DNA of 64,000 bases, from assembly GCF_016901815.1 (NCBI RefSeq), contig NZ_JACSNR010000005.1, positions 124,001-188,000 of the forward strand. Direction: 5' to 3'. Shown here piece by piece: positions 7,222-16,438 of this stretch (position 1 is its first letter; each line of letters begins with the position of its first letter). Source of the DNA: Hydrogenoanaerobacterium saccharovorans. GTDB lineage: Bacteria; Bacillota; Clostridia; Oscillospirales; Ruminococcaceae. The translations under genes were made by a program, and so were the position numbers. The notes beneath the pieces are model-generated. The model made no database searches. It had not been told where the DNA came from and was given only the letters and a program-made list of their open reading frames with translations.

Positions 7222-7725
7222 ATGAGCTGTATTTCCGATACTGAGAAATTTGCCCGGCGCATGTTTCGGATATGCCTGGTGCTTGCAGCCGGAATGGCAC
7301 TGATCACTCTGTATTGGTGGATTCTTTGGGACCGGATCTGGCTGTCGCCGGTCGATTCGATCGAGGAGGCACTCTACGGCAGGAATGTCACCGGCATTCC
7401 GGCGCAGCTCTGGCTGCTGCCGGGTATTTCACCCGCAAAGCTGGTCAGCCAAACCAGTGCTGACAGCTTTCTGTGAGTCACCCTTGCGTTGGTATCCTGG
7501 ACCCGGTTCTGGCTGAAAATTACCCAGGGCCGGGAGAGAAAAGGGCGTCCGGATTCCGCCCGCTCTTACAGCCGGGTCGCTTTCTTTACAACTGCGTTTC
7601 TGACTGTATTTGATGGGATTGGCCTGGATACAGCGGCGGCACTGCTGCCCATTTTTCTGATTCTTCTGCCTCTGGAGCTTATCTGGCGGCGCTTTTCCTG
7701 TACATACGAGCCAATCCGCTCCTGA
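7222..7725 (+). pseudogene. Small membrane-protein gene interrupted by an in-frame TGA
   Basis: One reading frame encodes MSCISDTEKFARR... up to a TGA at 7474-7476, then continues in the same frame without another stop to 7725. The part before the stop has one membrane helix (about residues 17-37). The part after it has at least one more (FFTTAFLTVF, then ALLPIFLILLPLELIW). Translation across the TGA, for example as Trp, gives a continuous 167-residue protein with AGGAGG before its ATG. No second ribosome site precedes the later half. I read this as a single gene with a recent nonsense mutation or base-call error. Family not recognised. Confidence 0.6.
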
Positions 7726-7732
7726 CCCATGG

Positions 7733-7758
7733 GACCCGCTTTGCGCGGGTCTTTTTTT
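7733..7758 (+). terminator. Intrinsic terminator
   Basis: GACCCGC-tttgc-GCGGGTC followed by seven T, eight bases after the preceding stop codon. Its position supports the reading that the interrupted gene extends to 7725. Confidence 0.9.
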
Positions 7759-7823
7759 CTGACAGAAACCGGAAAAAGCCCTGCGTAATTGTAAGTATTT
7801 TATAAACATTGACACCCAGCGGC

Positions 7824-7851
7824 TTGAATGCCTCAAAATATGGTGTATAAT
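7824..7851 (+). promoter_or_regulatory. Promoter of the SGNH hydrolase operon
   Basis: TTGAAT, a 16-bp spacer and TATAAT. The start codon is about 50 bp downstream. Confidence 0.6.
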
Positions 7852-7903
7852 ATGGGGGTAGCACGAAAATTTCTCTTCCTTTTTCCCGTAAGGAGTTTTT
7901 GAT

Positions 7904-8788
7904 ATGCCAAATCAGAGAAGATCCCGGCCGGTGCGGCGTTCCAGCGGTTCCGGTGATGTTTTTATCCCTGTGATTATTATTCTGCTGGGAATTACCATTC
8001 TGTCCCTGCTCATTGCCTTTGTCTGGCAGAAATGGCAGGATAAGTATGATCCCGATTACCTCTATCCCGATTCCCGGCCCTCCTCGTCCCAGAGTGAATC
8101 CTCTTCGGAGGCCTCTGAGCCGTCCTCGTCGGAGGAGAGCTCGTCTGAGCCGGAGTCGTCGGCTGTACAGTTCGGTCAGCCGGTGCCCGAAAGCGAACGG
8201 GTGACCAGCGCCTACTTCAATGACGCTGTCTTTATCGGCGACTCGCTCACCACCGGTATCCAGCTCTACAATATCCTGCCGGATACCACCGTGCTGGCGG
8301 CAGTGGGTGTCGGCCTGGAGAATATCTATACCCAGGAGGTCATCGGCACCGAGGACAGCAAGCAGACCATTCTGGAAGCCGCAGACGCCCAGCAGCCTGC
8401 CAAGATCTATGTGATGCTGGGTATCAACGGTCTGAAGGGACTGGGTGCGGACAAGACTGTGGAACTCTACCGTGATCTGGTACAGCACCTCAAGGAAACC
8501 CATCCGGACAGCATTATCTATGTGCAGTCCTTCATGCCCATCAATGAGCAGAAGTTTGAGGCCAACTATGGCTACAACCTCACCAATGCCGAGATTGATG
8601 AATGCAATGAAAAGCTGATGGCAATGGCTGGGGAAGAGCAGGTTTACTATGTGGATGTCGCTTCGGCGATCAAGGATGAAACCGGTGGCCTGCCGGCAGA
8701 GTTTACCACCGATGGTCTGCACTTCAAGGGTGAATACTACAATAAGTGGATTGATTATCTCAAGGAACACACTGTGCCGGAAACCTGA
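7904..8788 (+). CDS. Membrane-anchored SGNH/GDSL hydrolase
   Basis: Extracellular esterase/acyl-hydrolase fold tethered to the membrane. A basic N-terminus precedes one helix (about 19-41), then a Ser/Glu-rich linker (59-87), then the catalytic domain. Nucleophile Ser114 lies in IGDSLT, and the Asp270-x-x-His273 pair is in TTDGLHF. An oxyanion Gly/Asn block is seen in MLGINGLKG. The substrate is probably an acyl group on an envelope polymer, judged by the outward topology and by the DUF4358 lipoprotein that follows 41 bp later; this is inference. The start ATG follows AAGGAG. Confidence 0.88.
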   Translation: MPNQRRSRPVRRSSGSGDVFIPVIIILLGITILSLLIAFVWQKWQDKYDPDYLYPDSRPSSSQSESSSEASEPSSSEESSSEPESSAVQFGQPVPESERVTSAYFNDAVFIGDSLTTGIQLYNILPDTTVLAAVGVGLENIYTQEVIGTEDSKQTILEAADAQQPAKIYVMLGINGLKGLGADKTVELYRDLVQHLKETHPDSIIYVQSFMPINEQKFEANYGYNLTNAEIDECNEKLMAMAGEEQVYYVDVASAIKDETGGLPAEFTTDGLHFKGEYYNKWIDYLKEHTVPET

Positions 8789-8829
8789 TCTGACGGCACA
8801 GCTGCGATAAAGATTGGAGGATATCTACA

Positions 8830-9345
8830 ATGAAGAAACTGATGGCTGCGGTACTTGCCGCAATGATGGTACTGAGCCTTTCCGCCTGTTCGAGTAATTC
8901 GGATCAGGGCGAAAGCTCCAGCTCGACTGCTTCCCAGAACAGCAGCTCCAGCTCGCAGGCTTCGGAGGTTACTGCCGACAGCCTGGCTCAGAAGATGGTA
9001 GAGGCGACCACCTTCAATGATGAAGTGATCGCAATCAGTGCAGATGTAGTGCCCAACTACTACACCATTCCGGACAGTGTGGAAGACTATGCGGTTTATA
9101 TGTGTCCCACCGGCGCCACTGTGGAGGAGATCTCGGTGTTCCGCACCAGCGATGCCGCTGCTGTGGAGGAGATGATCCAGACCCATCTGGATGCCCGCAA
9201 GACAGAGTATGAATCCTACCGTCCCGATGAAGTGAAGAAGCTGGACGGCGCCGCTGTGGTAAAGAGCGGTGACTATGTGGCAGTCATCATCGCGGATGAC
9301 ACTGCCGCAGCTGAGGCAGCTTTTGAGGCAGAACTGGGCGCATAA
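8830..9345 (+). CDS. DUF4358 lipoprotein
   Basis: Lipid-anchored extracellular protein of 171 residues. The signal peptide ends in LSAC with Cys20, followed by a short Ser-rich tether. The domain has the DUF4358 pattern: NYYTIPDSVEDYAVYMCPTG, EEISVFRTSDAAAVEEM and VKSGDYVAVIIADD. Function unknown. Members often accompany SGNH hydrolases and MBOAT O-acyltransferases in Clostridia; only the hydrolase is present here. GGAGG lies upstream of the ATG. Confidence 0.82.
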   Translation: MKKLMAAVLAAMMVLSLSACSSNSDQGESSSSTASQNSSSSSQASEVTADSLAQKMVEATTFNDEVIAISADVVPNYYTIPDSVEDYAVYMCPTGATVEEISVFRTSDAAAVEEMIQTHLDARKTEYESYRPDEVKKLDGAAVVKSGDYVAVIIADDTAAAEAAFEAELGA

Positions 9346-9371
9346 GCGGTTTATTTTGGGGGTGACCGGTC

Positions 9372-9719
9372 ATGGCTGTGGAATGCGCCGCTGTGCTGAT
9401 CATGCTGCTGGCTATGAGCATCGTGATCCGTCAGAAGGGAAACCGGGGCGCTGATCTGGCAATGATCCCGCTCTATTTCATGCCGGCAATCTATCTGGCA
9501 GCGGGCTTTGCGGCCCGGTATCTGCCGGCAGATGGCCCGATCCAGCCGGTTCCGTTCCGGATCGTCTGCTATCTGGTGGCCCTGCTGGCCTCCGGCATCG
9601 TAATGGGTGTACTGGGACTGGCTGTCCGCCGCCGTCGGACCCGACAGATGTATTTTGTCCTTGCCGGCGGGTTCAACCTGGTTCTGGCTGTGATCTTCAC
9701 ACTGGAACTTCTGGTATAG
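9372..9719 (+). CDS. Hypothetical four-helix membrane protein
   Basis: 115 residues, strongly hydrophobic, with predicted helices at about 5-20, 29-47, 62-84 and 94-114 and an Arg-rich cytoplasmic loop (RRRRTR) before the last helix. It lies 26 bp after the DUF4358 gene behind GGGGGTG and is closed by a terminator, so it is the last gene of that operon. No family recognised; a role in envelope modification is only positional. Confidence 0.7.
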   Translation: MAVECAAVLIMLLAMSIVIRQKGNRGADLAMIPLYFMPAIYLAAGFAARYLPADGPIQPVPFRIVCYLVALLASGIVMGVLGLAVRRRRTRQMYFVLAGGFNLVLAVIFTLELLV

Positions 9720-9728
9720 CTTCGCATT

Positions 9729-9760
9729 AAAAACTCCGGGGAGTTCTCCCGGAGTTTTTT
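9729..9760 (+). terminator. Intrinsic terminator
   Basis: AAAAACTCCGGG-gagttct-CCCGGAGTTTTTT directly after the preceding gene. Confidence 0.92.
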
Positions 9761-9939
9761 CTGTTTTGCTGCAAAATAAGTGGAAAAAATCCACCGCTTT
9801 CGGCGGATCCGGCAGTGGGGAAGGGCAGTGGGAACCAGGCTTCGGGGCGGCTCGGTCAAACTGCCAAAAACAGCCCGGCACCCCGCGGAAAAACTGACAG
9901 CCTCCATCCGCGCCGGACCGGCAGACAGACGGGTTTTTG

Positions 9940-9968
9940 TTGTCCTTTGGGGGAGTTTGTGATATACT
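9940..9968 (+). promoter_or_regulatory. Promoter of the ruvC operon
   Basis: TTGTCC, a 17-bp spacer and TATACT, about 75 bp before ruvC. The remaining 180 bp upstream to the terminator shows no coding frame. Confidence 0.7.
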
Positions 9969-10043
9969 TAAACAGATATCGTGGAGCGGTCTGCGCTTTT
10001 TTCGACCGGACAATTTTCCGCTCCATGAACAGGGAGTTTTTCT

Positions 10044-10619
10044 ATGATCATTCTGGGCATTGACCCCGGTTATGCCATTGTGGGCTATGGCGTGGTCAGC
10101 TATGACAACCGAACCTTTACGCCCATCACCTATGGGGCTGTGACCACCGAAGCCGGCCTGGATGCGGATCTGCGTCTGGAACAGGTCTACGATAGGATCA
10201 GCGCCGTCATCGACCGGTATCAGCCCGATGCCATTGCCATTGAGCAGCTCTTCTTCACCAACAACAAGACCACCGGTATCATGGTGGCCCAGGCCCGGGG
10301 TGTGATCCTGCTGGCTGCCCGGAAAAAGGGCGTGCCCACCTATGAATACACCCCCATGCAGGTCAAGCAGTCGGTGGTGGGCTATGGCAAGGCCGTCAAG
10401 AAGCAGGTCATGGAGATGACCCGCATTCTGCTGCGGCTGGAGAAGATCCCCAAGCCGGACGATGCTGCCGATGCCCTGGCGATTGCCATCTGTCACGGAC
10501 ATTCGGCGGGCTCCTATATGGGACGCAGCCGTCTGGAGGAGGCCATTGCCCGCAGTGAGGCACGGGATGCCCGGCGGATGGCGGAAATCGAACGGAGAAA
10601 GCTGGAACAGAGAGGATAA
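10044..10619 (+). CDS. ruvC: Holliday junction endonuclease RuvC
   Basis: Resolves Holliday junctions in recombinational repair by paired incisions. The RNase H-like active site is visible: Asp7 in LGIDPG, Glu67 in AIEQLF and the Asp139/140/143 cluster in KPDDAADALA. The DNA-contacting VGYGKAVKKQ segment is present. At 191 residues it is longer than usual because of a charged C-terminal tail (about 165-191). First gene of a ruvC-ruvA-ruvB operon, with ruvA starting six bases later. Confidence 0.97.
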   Translation: MIILGIDPGYAIVGYGVVSYDNRTFTPITYGAVTTEAGLDADLRLEQVYDRISAVIDRYQPDAIAIEQLFFTNNKTTGIMVAQARGVILLAARKKGVPTYEYTPMQVKQSVVGYGKAVKKQVMEMTRILLRLEKIPKPDDAADALAIAICHGHSAGSYMGRSRLEEAIARSEARDARRMAEIERRKLEQRG

Positions 10620-10625
10620 AAGGCT

Positions 10626-11234
10626 ATGTATTATTCACTCAGAGGAACACTCATTGCCGCGGACGGACGCTCGGCGGCAGTGGAATGCGGCGGCGTGGGG
10701 TATCTGTGCACCGTGTCAGCCCAGACCTATTCCCAGCTCCCCGAGCCCGGGGAGGAAGTACTGCTCTATACCCATCTCTCGGTCCGGGAGGACGCCATGG
10801 AGCTCTATGGCTTCTCCACCCAGGTGGAGCGCAGCTGCTTCCGGATGCTCACCCAGGTCAGCGGCGTGGGCGCCAAGGTGGCGATTGCCATCCTCTCGTC
10901 CCTGACCGCCGATCAGGTGGCCTTTGCCATCATGGCAGGGGATTCCAAGGCGCTCACCGCTGCTCCGGGCGTGGGTCCCAAGCTGGCCCAGCGCATCGTG
11001 CTGGAGCTCAAGGATAAGTTCGGCAAGGGCACAGCCGAGTTCTCTGCCGGATCGCTGTCGGCTTCGGCGCCGGCAGTCATGGGCAAGGGCAACCGGGGCG
11101 AGGCAGTGGCAGCCCTGGCAGCCCTGGGTTACAGTCAGGCTGAGGCGGCATCCGCTCTTTCGGACTGCGCCGATACCATGAGCGTTGAGGATATGATCCG
11201 GGCAGGGCTCAGGAAGCTCTCCCGGAATCTGTGA
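10626..11234 (+). CDS. ruvA: Holliday junction branch-migration protein RuvA
   Basis: DNA-binding tetramer that loads RuvB on junctions. The N-terminal OB fold (YYSLRGTLIAADG... to LYTHLSVRED) is followed by tandem HhH motifs (LTQVSGVGAKVAIAIL and LTAAPGVGPKLAQRIV) and a C-terminal RuvB-binding domain (EAVAALAALGYSQAEA). 202 residues, normal. It lies between ruvC and ruvB. Confidence 0.97.
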   Translation: MYYSLRGTLIAADGRSAAVECGGVGYLCTVSAQTYSQLPEPGEEVLLYTHLSVREDAMELYGFSTQVERSCFRMLTQVSGVGAKVAIAILSSLTADQVAFAIMAGDSKALTAAPGVGPKLAQRIVLELKDKFGKGTAEFSAGSLSASAPAVMGKGNRGEAVAALAALGYSQAEAASALSDCADTMSVEDMIRAGLRKLSRNL

Positions 11235-11262
11235 CCGGCAGTACAGCTGAGGAGGCGGGAAT

Positions 11263-12333
11263 TTGGACAGATTTGACATGGATTTTGAAAACCGCATTGT
11301 CACTCCGGAATATACCGGCGCCGATGCGGAGACAGAATTTTCCCTGCGTCCCAGGACGCTGGCGGAATACATCGGTCAGGACAAGGCCAAGGAGAACCTG
11401 AGCATCTATATCGAGGCTGCCAAAATGCGGGGCGAGAACCTCGACCATGTGCTGCTCTATGGCCCTCCCGGACTGGGCAAGACCACCCTTTCCACCATCA
11501 TTGCCAACGAGATGAATGTGAATATCCGGGTCACCTCCGGCCCGGCCATTGAAAAACAGGGCGATCTGGCTGCTTTGCTTACTAATCTGAGCGAGAACGA
11601 CATACTCTTTATTGATGAGATCCACCGCCTCAACCGCAGCGTGGAGGAGGTGCTCTATCCGGCGATGGAGGACTTTGCCCTGGATATCATCATCGGCAAG
11701 GGACCTTCGGCACGGTCGATCCGCATCGACCTGCCCAAGTTCACGCTGGTGGGCGCCACCACCCGGGCCGGACAGCTCACCGCCCCGCTCCGGGACCGCT
11801 TCGGCGTGATCCTGCGCCTGGAGCTCTACACCGTGGAGCAGCTCACCGAGATCGTCACCCGCAGCGCCGGGATTCTGGGTATCGAATGTGAAGCCGAGGG
11901 CGCTGTGGAGATCGCGCGGCGCAGCCGGGGCACGCCCCGAATCGCCAACCGCCTGCTCAAGCGGGTGCGGGATTTTGCCCAGGTGCTGGGCAACGGTGTC
12001 ATCACCCGGGAAATCACCGATGAGGCGCTGCGCCGGCAGGAGATCGACCAGCTGGGGCTGGATGCCATCGACCGCCGGATGCTCACCACCATTATCCGCA
12101 ATTACGGCGGCGGTCCGGTGGGTCTGGAAACCCTGGCGGCAGCCATCGGCGAGGAATCGGTGACACTGGAAGATGTCTATGAGCCGTATCTGATGCAGAT
12201 CGGCTTCCTCTCCCGGACTCCCCGGGGACGGTGTGCCACTCCGCTGGCCTATGAGCATCTGGGACTGACGCCGAACGGGCGTCCCCAGCCGGCACCGGAG
12301 GCAGATCAGCTCAGCCTGCTGGAGGACGAGTAA
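11263..12333 (+). CDS. ruvB: Holliday junction helicase RuvB
   Basis: AAA+ motor driving branch migration. Walker A is GPPGLGKTT (67-75) and Walker B is [10 protein letters not shown]. Sensor 1 is LVGATTRAG, the arginine finger region is PLRDRFG, and the C-terminal winged helix runs from [12 protein letters not shown] to FLSRTPRGR. The start is TTG 11263, seven bases after GGAGGCGGG; it gives the usual short acidic N-terminus. About 356 residues. The tail after TPRGR is slightly longer than in common homologues. Confidence 0.97.
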   Translation: MDRFDMDFENRIVTPEYTGADAETEFSLRPRTLAEYIGQDKAKENLSIYIEAAKMRGENLDHVLLYGPPGLGKTTLSTIIANEMNVNIRVTSGPAIEKQGDLAALLTNLSENDILFIDEIHRLNRSVEEVLYPAMEDFALDIIIGKGPSARSIRIDLPKFTLVGATTRAGQLTAPLRDRFGVILRLELYTVEQLTEIVTRSAGILGIECEAEGAVEIARRSRGTPRIANRLLKRVRDFAQVLGNGVITREITDEALRRQEIDQLGLDAIDRRMLTTIIRNYGGGPVGLETLAAAIGEESVTLEDVYEPYLMQIGFLSRTPRGRCATPLAYEHLGLTPNGRPQPAPEADQLSLLEDE

Positions 12334-12372
12334 GGCGCATCCGCATTTTGTGAGGCAGGAAAGCTCCTCACC

Positions 12373-12391
12373 GGCCTGTGACGCACAGGCC
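12373..12391 (+). promoter_or_regulatory. Perfect 8-bp hairpin in the glmM leader
   Basis: GGCCTGTG-acg-CACAGGCC, ending about 14 bases before the ribosome site of glmM and lacking a T-run. It could be a processing or translation-control element, or part of read-through control from ruvB. Function inferred. Confidence 0.4.
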
Positions 12392-12421
12392 ACAGAACGA
12401 ATTTTGGAAGGAACGATTGGT

Positions 12422-13768
12422 ATGGGCAGAATTTTCGGGACAGACGGAATCCGGGGCGTAGCCGGTGTGGATATGACACCGGAACTGGCACTGGATCTGG
12501 GCCGTGCGGCGGCAACGGTTGTCAAGGAGCGGGGCAATACCCACCCGCATTTTCTCATCGGGCGGGACACCCGGATCTCCGGCGGCATGCTGGAAAGCGC
12601 CATTGCGGCAGGACTCTGCTCGGTGGGCGCTGATGTGACCCTGCTGGGCGTGATCACCACACCGGGCGTGGCCTATCTGGCCCGGAAATATCAGGCGGAC
12701 GGAGCCTTTGTCATCTCCGCCAGCCACAATCCCTATGAGTACAACGGCATCAAGCTCTTTGATGCCGAGGGCTATAAATTCCCCGACAGCTATGAGGAGG
12801 AGATCGAGGAACTGATCCTGGACGACCTGCGGATGTATGCGCTGGTGGACGGACAGGACTTCGGACGCATCCGGGTGGACAACGATGCCAGAACCGACTA
12901 TGTGGAGTATCTGGCCTCCACTGCCCCGGCACGGGCCGAGGGCATCCGGGTGCTGGTGGACTGTGCCAACGGCGCAGCCAGCACCACCGCCAGGGAGCTG
13001 TTCACAGCCATCGGGGCGGACTTCACCATCATCAACGACACCCCCGACGGCATCAACATCAATGTGGACTGCGGCAGCACCCACATTGAACAGCTCTGTC
13101 CCCGGGTGGTGGAAGGCGGCTATGACCTGGGCATCGCTTTTGACGGTGACGCCGACCGCATCATCGCCGTGGACGAACGGGGCGAAGTGGTGGACGGCGA
13201 TATGCTGCTGGCAGTATTCGCCTGCTATCTCATCAGCCAGGATAAGCTGGCCCAGCGCACCGTGGTGGGCACAGTGATGAGCAACATCGGCCTGCTCAAG
13301 TTCGGCGAGATGAGCGATGTACATATCGAAACCACCAAGGTGGGCGACCGCTATGTGCTGGAACGGATGCGGGAACAGGGTTACAACCTGGGCGGCGAGC
13401 AGTCGGGACACATCACCTTCCTGGATTATATGCCCACCGGCGATGCCCAGCTCTGCGCGGTACAGCTTCTGGGCATCATGGCAAAGACCGGCCTGAAGCT
13501 GTCGGAACTGGCGGCGGTGATGAAGAAATATCCCCAGGTGCTGGTGAATGTCAAGGCCAGCCAGCAGGTCAAGGACTTCCTGCCGGAGAACCGTCCGGTG
13601 CAGGAGCTGATCGCCGAGTGCGAAGCCCAGCTGGGCAGCCGGGGACGGGTGCTGGTGCGTCCGTCGGGGACCGAGCCGCTGATCCGGGTCATGCTCGAAG
13701 GCGAGGACCTGGATGAGATCACCGGCATGGCACAGAGGATTGCGGAAAAGATCGAGGAGAGTTTGTAA
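12422..13768 (+). CDS. glmM: Phosphoglucosamine mutase
   Basis: Converts glucosamine-6-phosphate to glucosamine-1-phosphate for UDP-GlcNAc and peptidoglycan synthesis. The phosphoserine loop is ISASHNPYEYNG with Ser101, the Mg site is AFDGDADR, sugar binding is GGEQSG, and the phosphate loop is RPSGTEPLIRV. The start is ATG 12422 behind GGAAGGA; an upstream in-frame ATG would add 24 unlike residues. In many Firmicutes glmM follows cdaA-cdaR and can regulate cyclic-di-AMP synthase. Here those genes lie about 43 kb away. Confidence 0.96.
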   Translation: MGRIFGTDGIRGVAGVDMTPELALDLGRAAATVVKERGNTHPHFLIGRDTRISGGMLESAIAAGLCSVGADVTLLGVITTPGVAYLARKYQADGAFVISASHNPYEYNGIKLFDAEGYKFPDSYEEEIEELILDDLRMYALVDGQDFGRIRVDNDARTDYVEYLASTAPARAEGIRVLVDCANGAASTTARELFTAIGADFTIINDTPDGININVDCGSTHIEQLCPRVVEGGYDLGIAFDGDADRIIAVDERGEVVDGDMLLAVFACYLISQDKLAQRTVVGTVMSNIGLLKFGEMSDVHIETTKVGDRYVLERMREQGYNLGGEQSGHITFLDYMPTGDAQLCAVQLLGIMAKTGLKLSELAAVMKKYPQVLVNVKASQQVKDFLPENRPVQELIAECEAQLGSRGRVLVRPSGTEPLIRVMLEGEDLDEITGMAQRIAEKIEESL

Positions 13769-14644
13769 ATGAGAGCAGCAGAACACTGGAAAGACTTTGA
13801 GGTGCTGGACACCTCCGGCGGGGAAAAGCTGGAGCGCTGGGGCAATGTGATCCTGGCCCGGCCCGACCCGCAGATCATCTGGAACACCCCGAAGGGGGAT
13901 TCCTGGAAGAAGATCAATGCCCGGTACCTCCGTTCCCGGAGCGGCGGCGGAAGCTGGGAAGTGCGCAATATGCCTGCCGGCAGCTGGACCATCGGCTACC
14001 GGGAGCTGACCTTCAAGATCCAGCCCACCGGCTTCAAGCACACCGGGCTTTTCCCGGAGCAGGCGGTGAACTGGGACTTCATGGCGGAGAAGATCCGGGC
14101 TGCCCGGAAAAAGGACCCCAACCGGGAGATCAAGGTGCTCAATCTCTTTGCCTATACCGGCGGCGCCACCATTGCCTGCAGTGCGGCAGGCGCATCGGTC
14201 TGCCATGTGGACGCCTCCAAGGGCATGGTGGCCTGGGCCCGGGAAAACGCAGCCCTGTCCGGCCTGGAGAACCGTCCCATCCGGTGGATCGTGGACGACT
14301 GCCTGAAGTTTATCCGCCGGGAGATCCGCCGGGGCAACCGGTATGACGGCATCATCATGGACCCGCCCTCCTATGGACGGGGCCCGGGCGGTGAGGTCTG
14401 GCAGCTGGAGGAGCAGGTTTATACACTGGTGGAGGAAGCTGCCAAGCTGCTCTATGAGGACAGCCTCTTCTTCCTGCTCAACTCCTATACCACCGGACTT
14501 TCGGCTTCGGTGATGGAATATATTCTGGGTGTAGTGATCCGGGACCGCATCGGCGGACAGGTTTCGTCGGATGAGATCGGTCTGCCGGTGAAGAGCACCG
14601 GTTATGTATTGCCCTGCGGCAGTACAGCCATCTGGCAGCGCTGA
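13769..14644 (+). CDS. Class I SAM-dependent methyltransferase (COG1092/RlmI-like)
   Basis: Predicted rRNA methyltransferase. SAM-binding motif I is [15 protein letters not shown], the acidic motif II is [16 protein letters not shown], and motif IV is [11 protein letters not shown], matching the DPPxY type of RlmI/RlmK-like 5-methylcytosine or base methyltransferases. No N-terminal PUA domain and no second catalytic Cys could be confirmed, so the target base is open. Starts immediately after the glmM stop codon, indicating translational coupling. Confidence 0.82.
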   Translation: MRAAEHWKDFEVLDTSGGEKLERWGNVILARPDPQIIWNTPKGDSWKKINARYLRSRSGGGSWEVRNMPAGSWTIGYRELTFKIQPTGFKHTGLFPEQAVNWDFMAEKIRAARKKDPNREIKVLNLFAYTGGATIACSAAGASVCHVDASKGMVAWARENAALSGLENRPIRWIVDDCLKFIRREIRRGNRYDGIIMDPPSYGRGPGGEVWQLEEQVYTLVEEAAKLLYEDSLFFLLNSYTTGLSASVMEYILGVVIRDRIGGQVSSDEIGLPVKSTGYVLPCGSTAIWQR

Positions 14645-14682
14645 CAGGCTGCGGTATTTTTAGGCGAACGGGAGGAAAACCT

Positions 14683-15564
14683 GTGAAAGATTTTATCAGT
14701 GCGGAGGACATCAGCTTCGGCTATGAAGCGGACGACGGACAGATGATCCCGGTGCTGGAGAACCTCTCCATCTCCATCCGGGAAGGGGAGTTCGTGGCAG
14801 TGCTGGGACACAACGGCTCGGGCAAGAGCACCCTGGCAAAGCATTTCAATGCGGTGCTGCTGCCCAGCGGCGGTGCCTGTTATGTGGACGGCATGAATAC
14901 CGCCGATGAGGACAAGCTCTTTGACATCCGGCAGACGGTGGGCATGGTGTTCCAGAACCCGGATAACCAGCTGGTTGCCACCATTGTGGAGGAAGATGTG
15001 GCCTTCGGGCCGGAGAATATCGGCGTCCCGCCGGCGGAGATCCGTCAGCGGGTGGACGATGCGCTCCGGTCGGTGGGTATGTATGAGTTCCGGGAACATG
15101 CGCCCCATCAGCTTTCGGGCGGACAGAAGCAGCGCATTGCCATTGCCGGCGTGATTGCCATGCGTCCCCGCTGCATTGTTCTGGACGAGCCCACCGCCAT
15201 GCTGGACCCCCGGGGCCGTGTGGAGGTGCTCTCCACCATCCGGGAGATGAACAAGCAGTACGGCATCACCGTGGTGCTCATCACCCACTATATGGACGAG
15301 GCTGCCCAGTGCGACCGGGTTGTGGTGGTGGATGACGGCAAGATCATCCTGGACGGCACAGCCCGGGAGGTATTCACCCATGTGCAGCTGCTCAAGAGCC
15401 GCGGCCTGGATGTGCCCCAGTCCACCGATCTCGCCAATGACCTGGCAGACGCCGGGTATTCCATTGATCGCTCCATCCTCGGGGAGGAGGAGTGTGCCGA
15501 TGCCCTGGCAGCCCTGCTGGAGGCACACGGCATCCATTCGACAAAACAGGCAGAGGAGGCATAG
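14683..15564 (+). CDS. ecfA1: ECF transporter ATP-binding protein EcfA1
   Basis: One of two ATPases energising energy-coupling-factor vitamin importers. Walker A is GHNGSGKST (42-50), the Q-loop is [24 protein letters not shown], which is the ECF-specific Q-loop extension, then LSGGQKQR and Walker [14 protein letters not shown]. The start is GTG behind GGGAGG. Five bases separate it from ecfA2. No substrate-specific S component lies nearby, as expected for a group II shared module. Confidence 0.96.
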   Translation: MKDFISAEDISFGYEADDGQMIPVLENLSISIREGEFVAVLGHNGSGKSTLAKHFNAVLLPSGGACYVDGMNTADEDKLFDIRQTVGMVFQNPDNQLVATIVEEDVAFGPENIGVPPAEIRQRVDDALRSVGMYEFREHAPHQLSGGQKQRIAIAGVIAMRPRCIVLDEPTAMLDPRGRVEVLSTIREMNKQYGITVVLITHYMDEAAQCDRVVVVDDGKIILDGTAREVFTHVQLLKSRGLDVPQSTDLANDLADAGYSIDRSILGEEECADALAALLEAHGIHSTKQAEEA

Positions 15565-15568
15565 TACA

Positions 15569-16438
15569 ATGAGTGTGATCAAACTGGACCATGTCAGCTA
15601 TGTCTACTCCAAGGGCACTCCCTTTGAGAAAGTCGCTGTCAATGATGTGAATGTGGAGATTGAAAAGGGCGAGTTCGTGGGTGTGATCGGACACACCGGT
15701 TCGGGCAAGAGTACTCTGGTGCAGCATCTCAACGCCCTGCTGCAGCCCACCTCCGGCAAGGTGTATATTGACGGGGAGGATATGTGGGACGATCCCAAGC
15801 AGGTGCGGAAGTTCCGCTTCAAGGTGGGCCTGGTATTCCAGTACCCCGAGTACCAGCTCTTTGAGGAGACCATCTATAAAGATGTGGCCTTTGGTCCCAC
15901 CAATATGGGGCTGTCGGAGCAGGAAGTGGACGAGCGGGTGCGTCATGCCACCGCCATGGTTGGCATCGACCCCGCTGACCTGGAGAAATCCCCCTTCGAG
16001 CTGTCCGGCGGTCAGAAGCGCCGGGTTGCCATCGCCGGTGTGATGGCGATGCGTCCGGAGGTGCTGGTGCTGGACGAGCCCACCGCTGGTCTGGACCCCA
16101 TGGGCCGGGAACTGATCCTGGGCCAGATCCGGGAATATCACCGGGAGACCGGCAGCACCATTCTGCTGGTATCTCACAGTATGGAGGACATCGCCAACTA
16201 TGCGGGCAAGGCACTGGTGATGAACGACGGTTCCCTTTATATGTACGACGATGTGGAGAAGGTGTTCTCCCATCAGAAGGAGATCGCTGAGATGGGACTT
16301 TCGGTGCCGCAGGTGGCCCGGATCTTCACCCGTCTGGCGGAGAAGGGCTATCCGGTCAATCCCAATGTGTTCCGGGTGGAGGACGCTGTGGCCCAGATCC
16401 GGGAACTGATCCGAAAGGGGGAAAATCTCCATGCTTAA
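15569..16438 (+). CDS. ecfA2: ECF transporter ATP-binding protein EcfA2
   Basis: Partner ATPase of EcfA1. Walker A is GHTGSGKST (41-49), the Q-loop is VFQYPEYQLFEETIYKDVAFGP, the signature is LSGGQKRR and Walker B is VLVLDEPTAGLDP. The start ATG 15569 follows AGAGGAGG. It overlaps ecfT by eight bases. The Tyr-containing Q-loop (QYPE) is the feature usually separating EcfA2 from EcfA1 (QNPD). Confidence 0.96.
   Translation: MSVIKLDHVSYVYSKGTPFEKVAVNDVNVEIEKGEFVGVIGHTGSGKSTLVQHLNALLQPTSGKVYIDGEDMWDDPKQVRKFRFKVGLVFQYPEYQLFEETIYKDVAFGPTNMGLSEQEVDERVRHATAMVGIDPADLEKSPFELSGGQKRRVAIAGVMAMRPEVLVLDEPTAGLDPMGRELILGQIREYHRETGSTILLVSHSMEDIANYAGKALVMNDGSLYMYDDVEKVFSHQKEIAEMGLSVPQVARIFTRLAEKGYPVNPNVFRVEDAVAQIRELIRKGENLHA

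Noticed and set aside
7474-7476. TGA as a selenocysteine codon
   Set aside because: No SECIS-like hairpin is evident directly after the TGA, the context is a hydrophobic segment where Trp fits, and no selenoprotein family is recognised.
7474-7476. Genome-wide reassignment of TGA to Trp
   Set aside because: Many recognised genes in the window end properly at TGA (for example those ending at 1822, 6831, 11234, 18024 and 28743).
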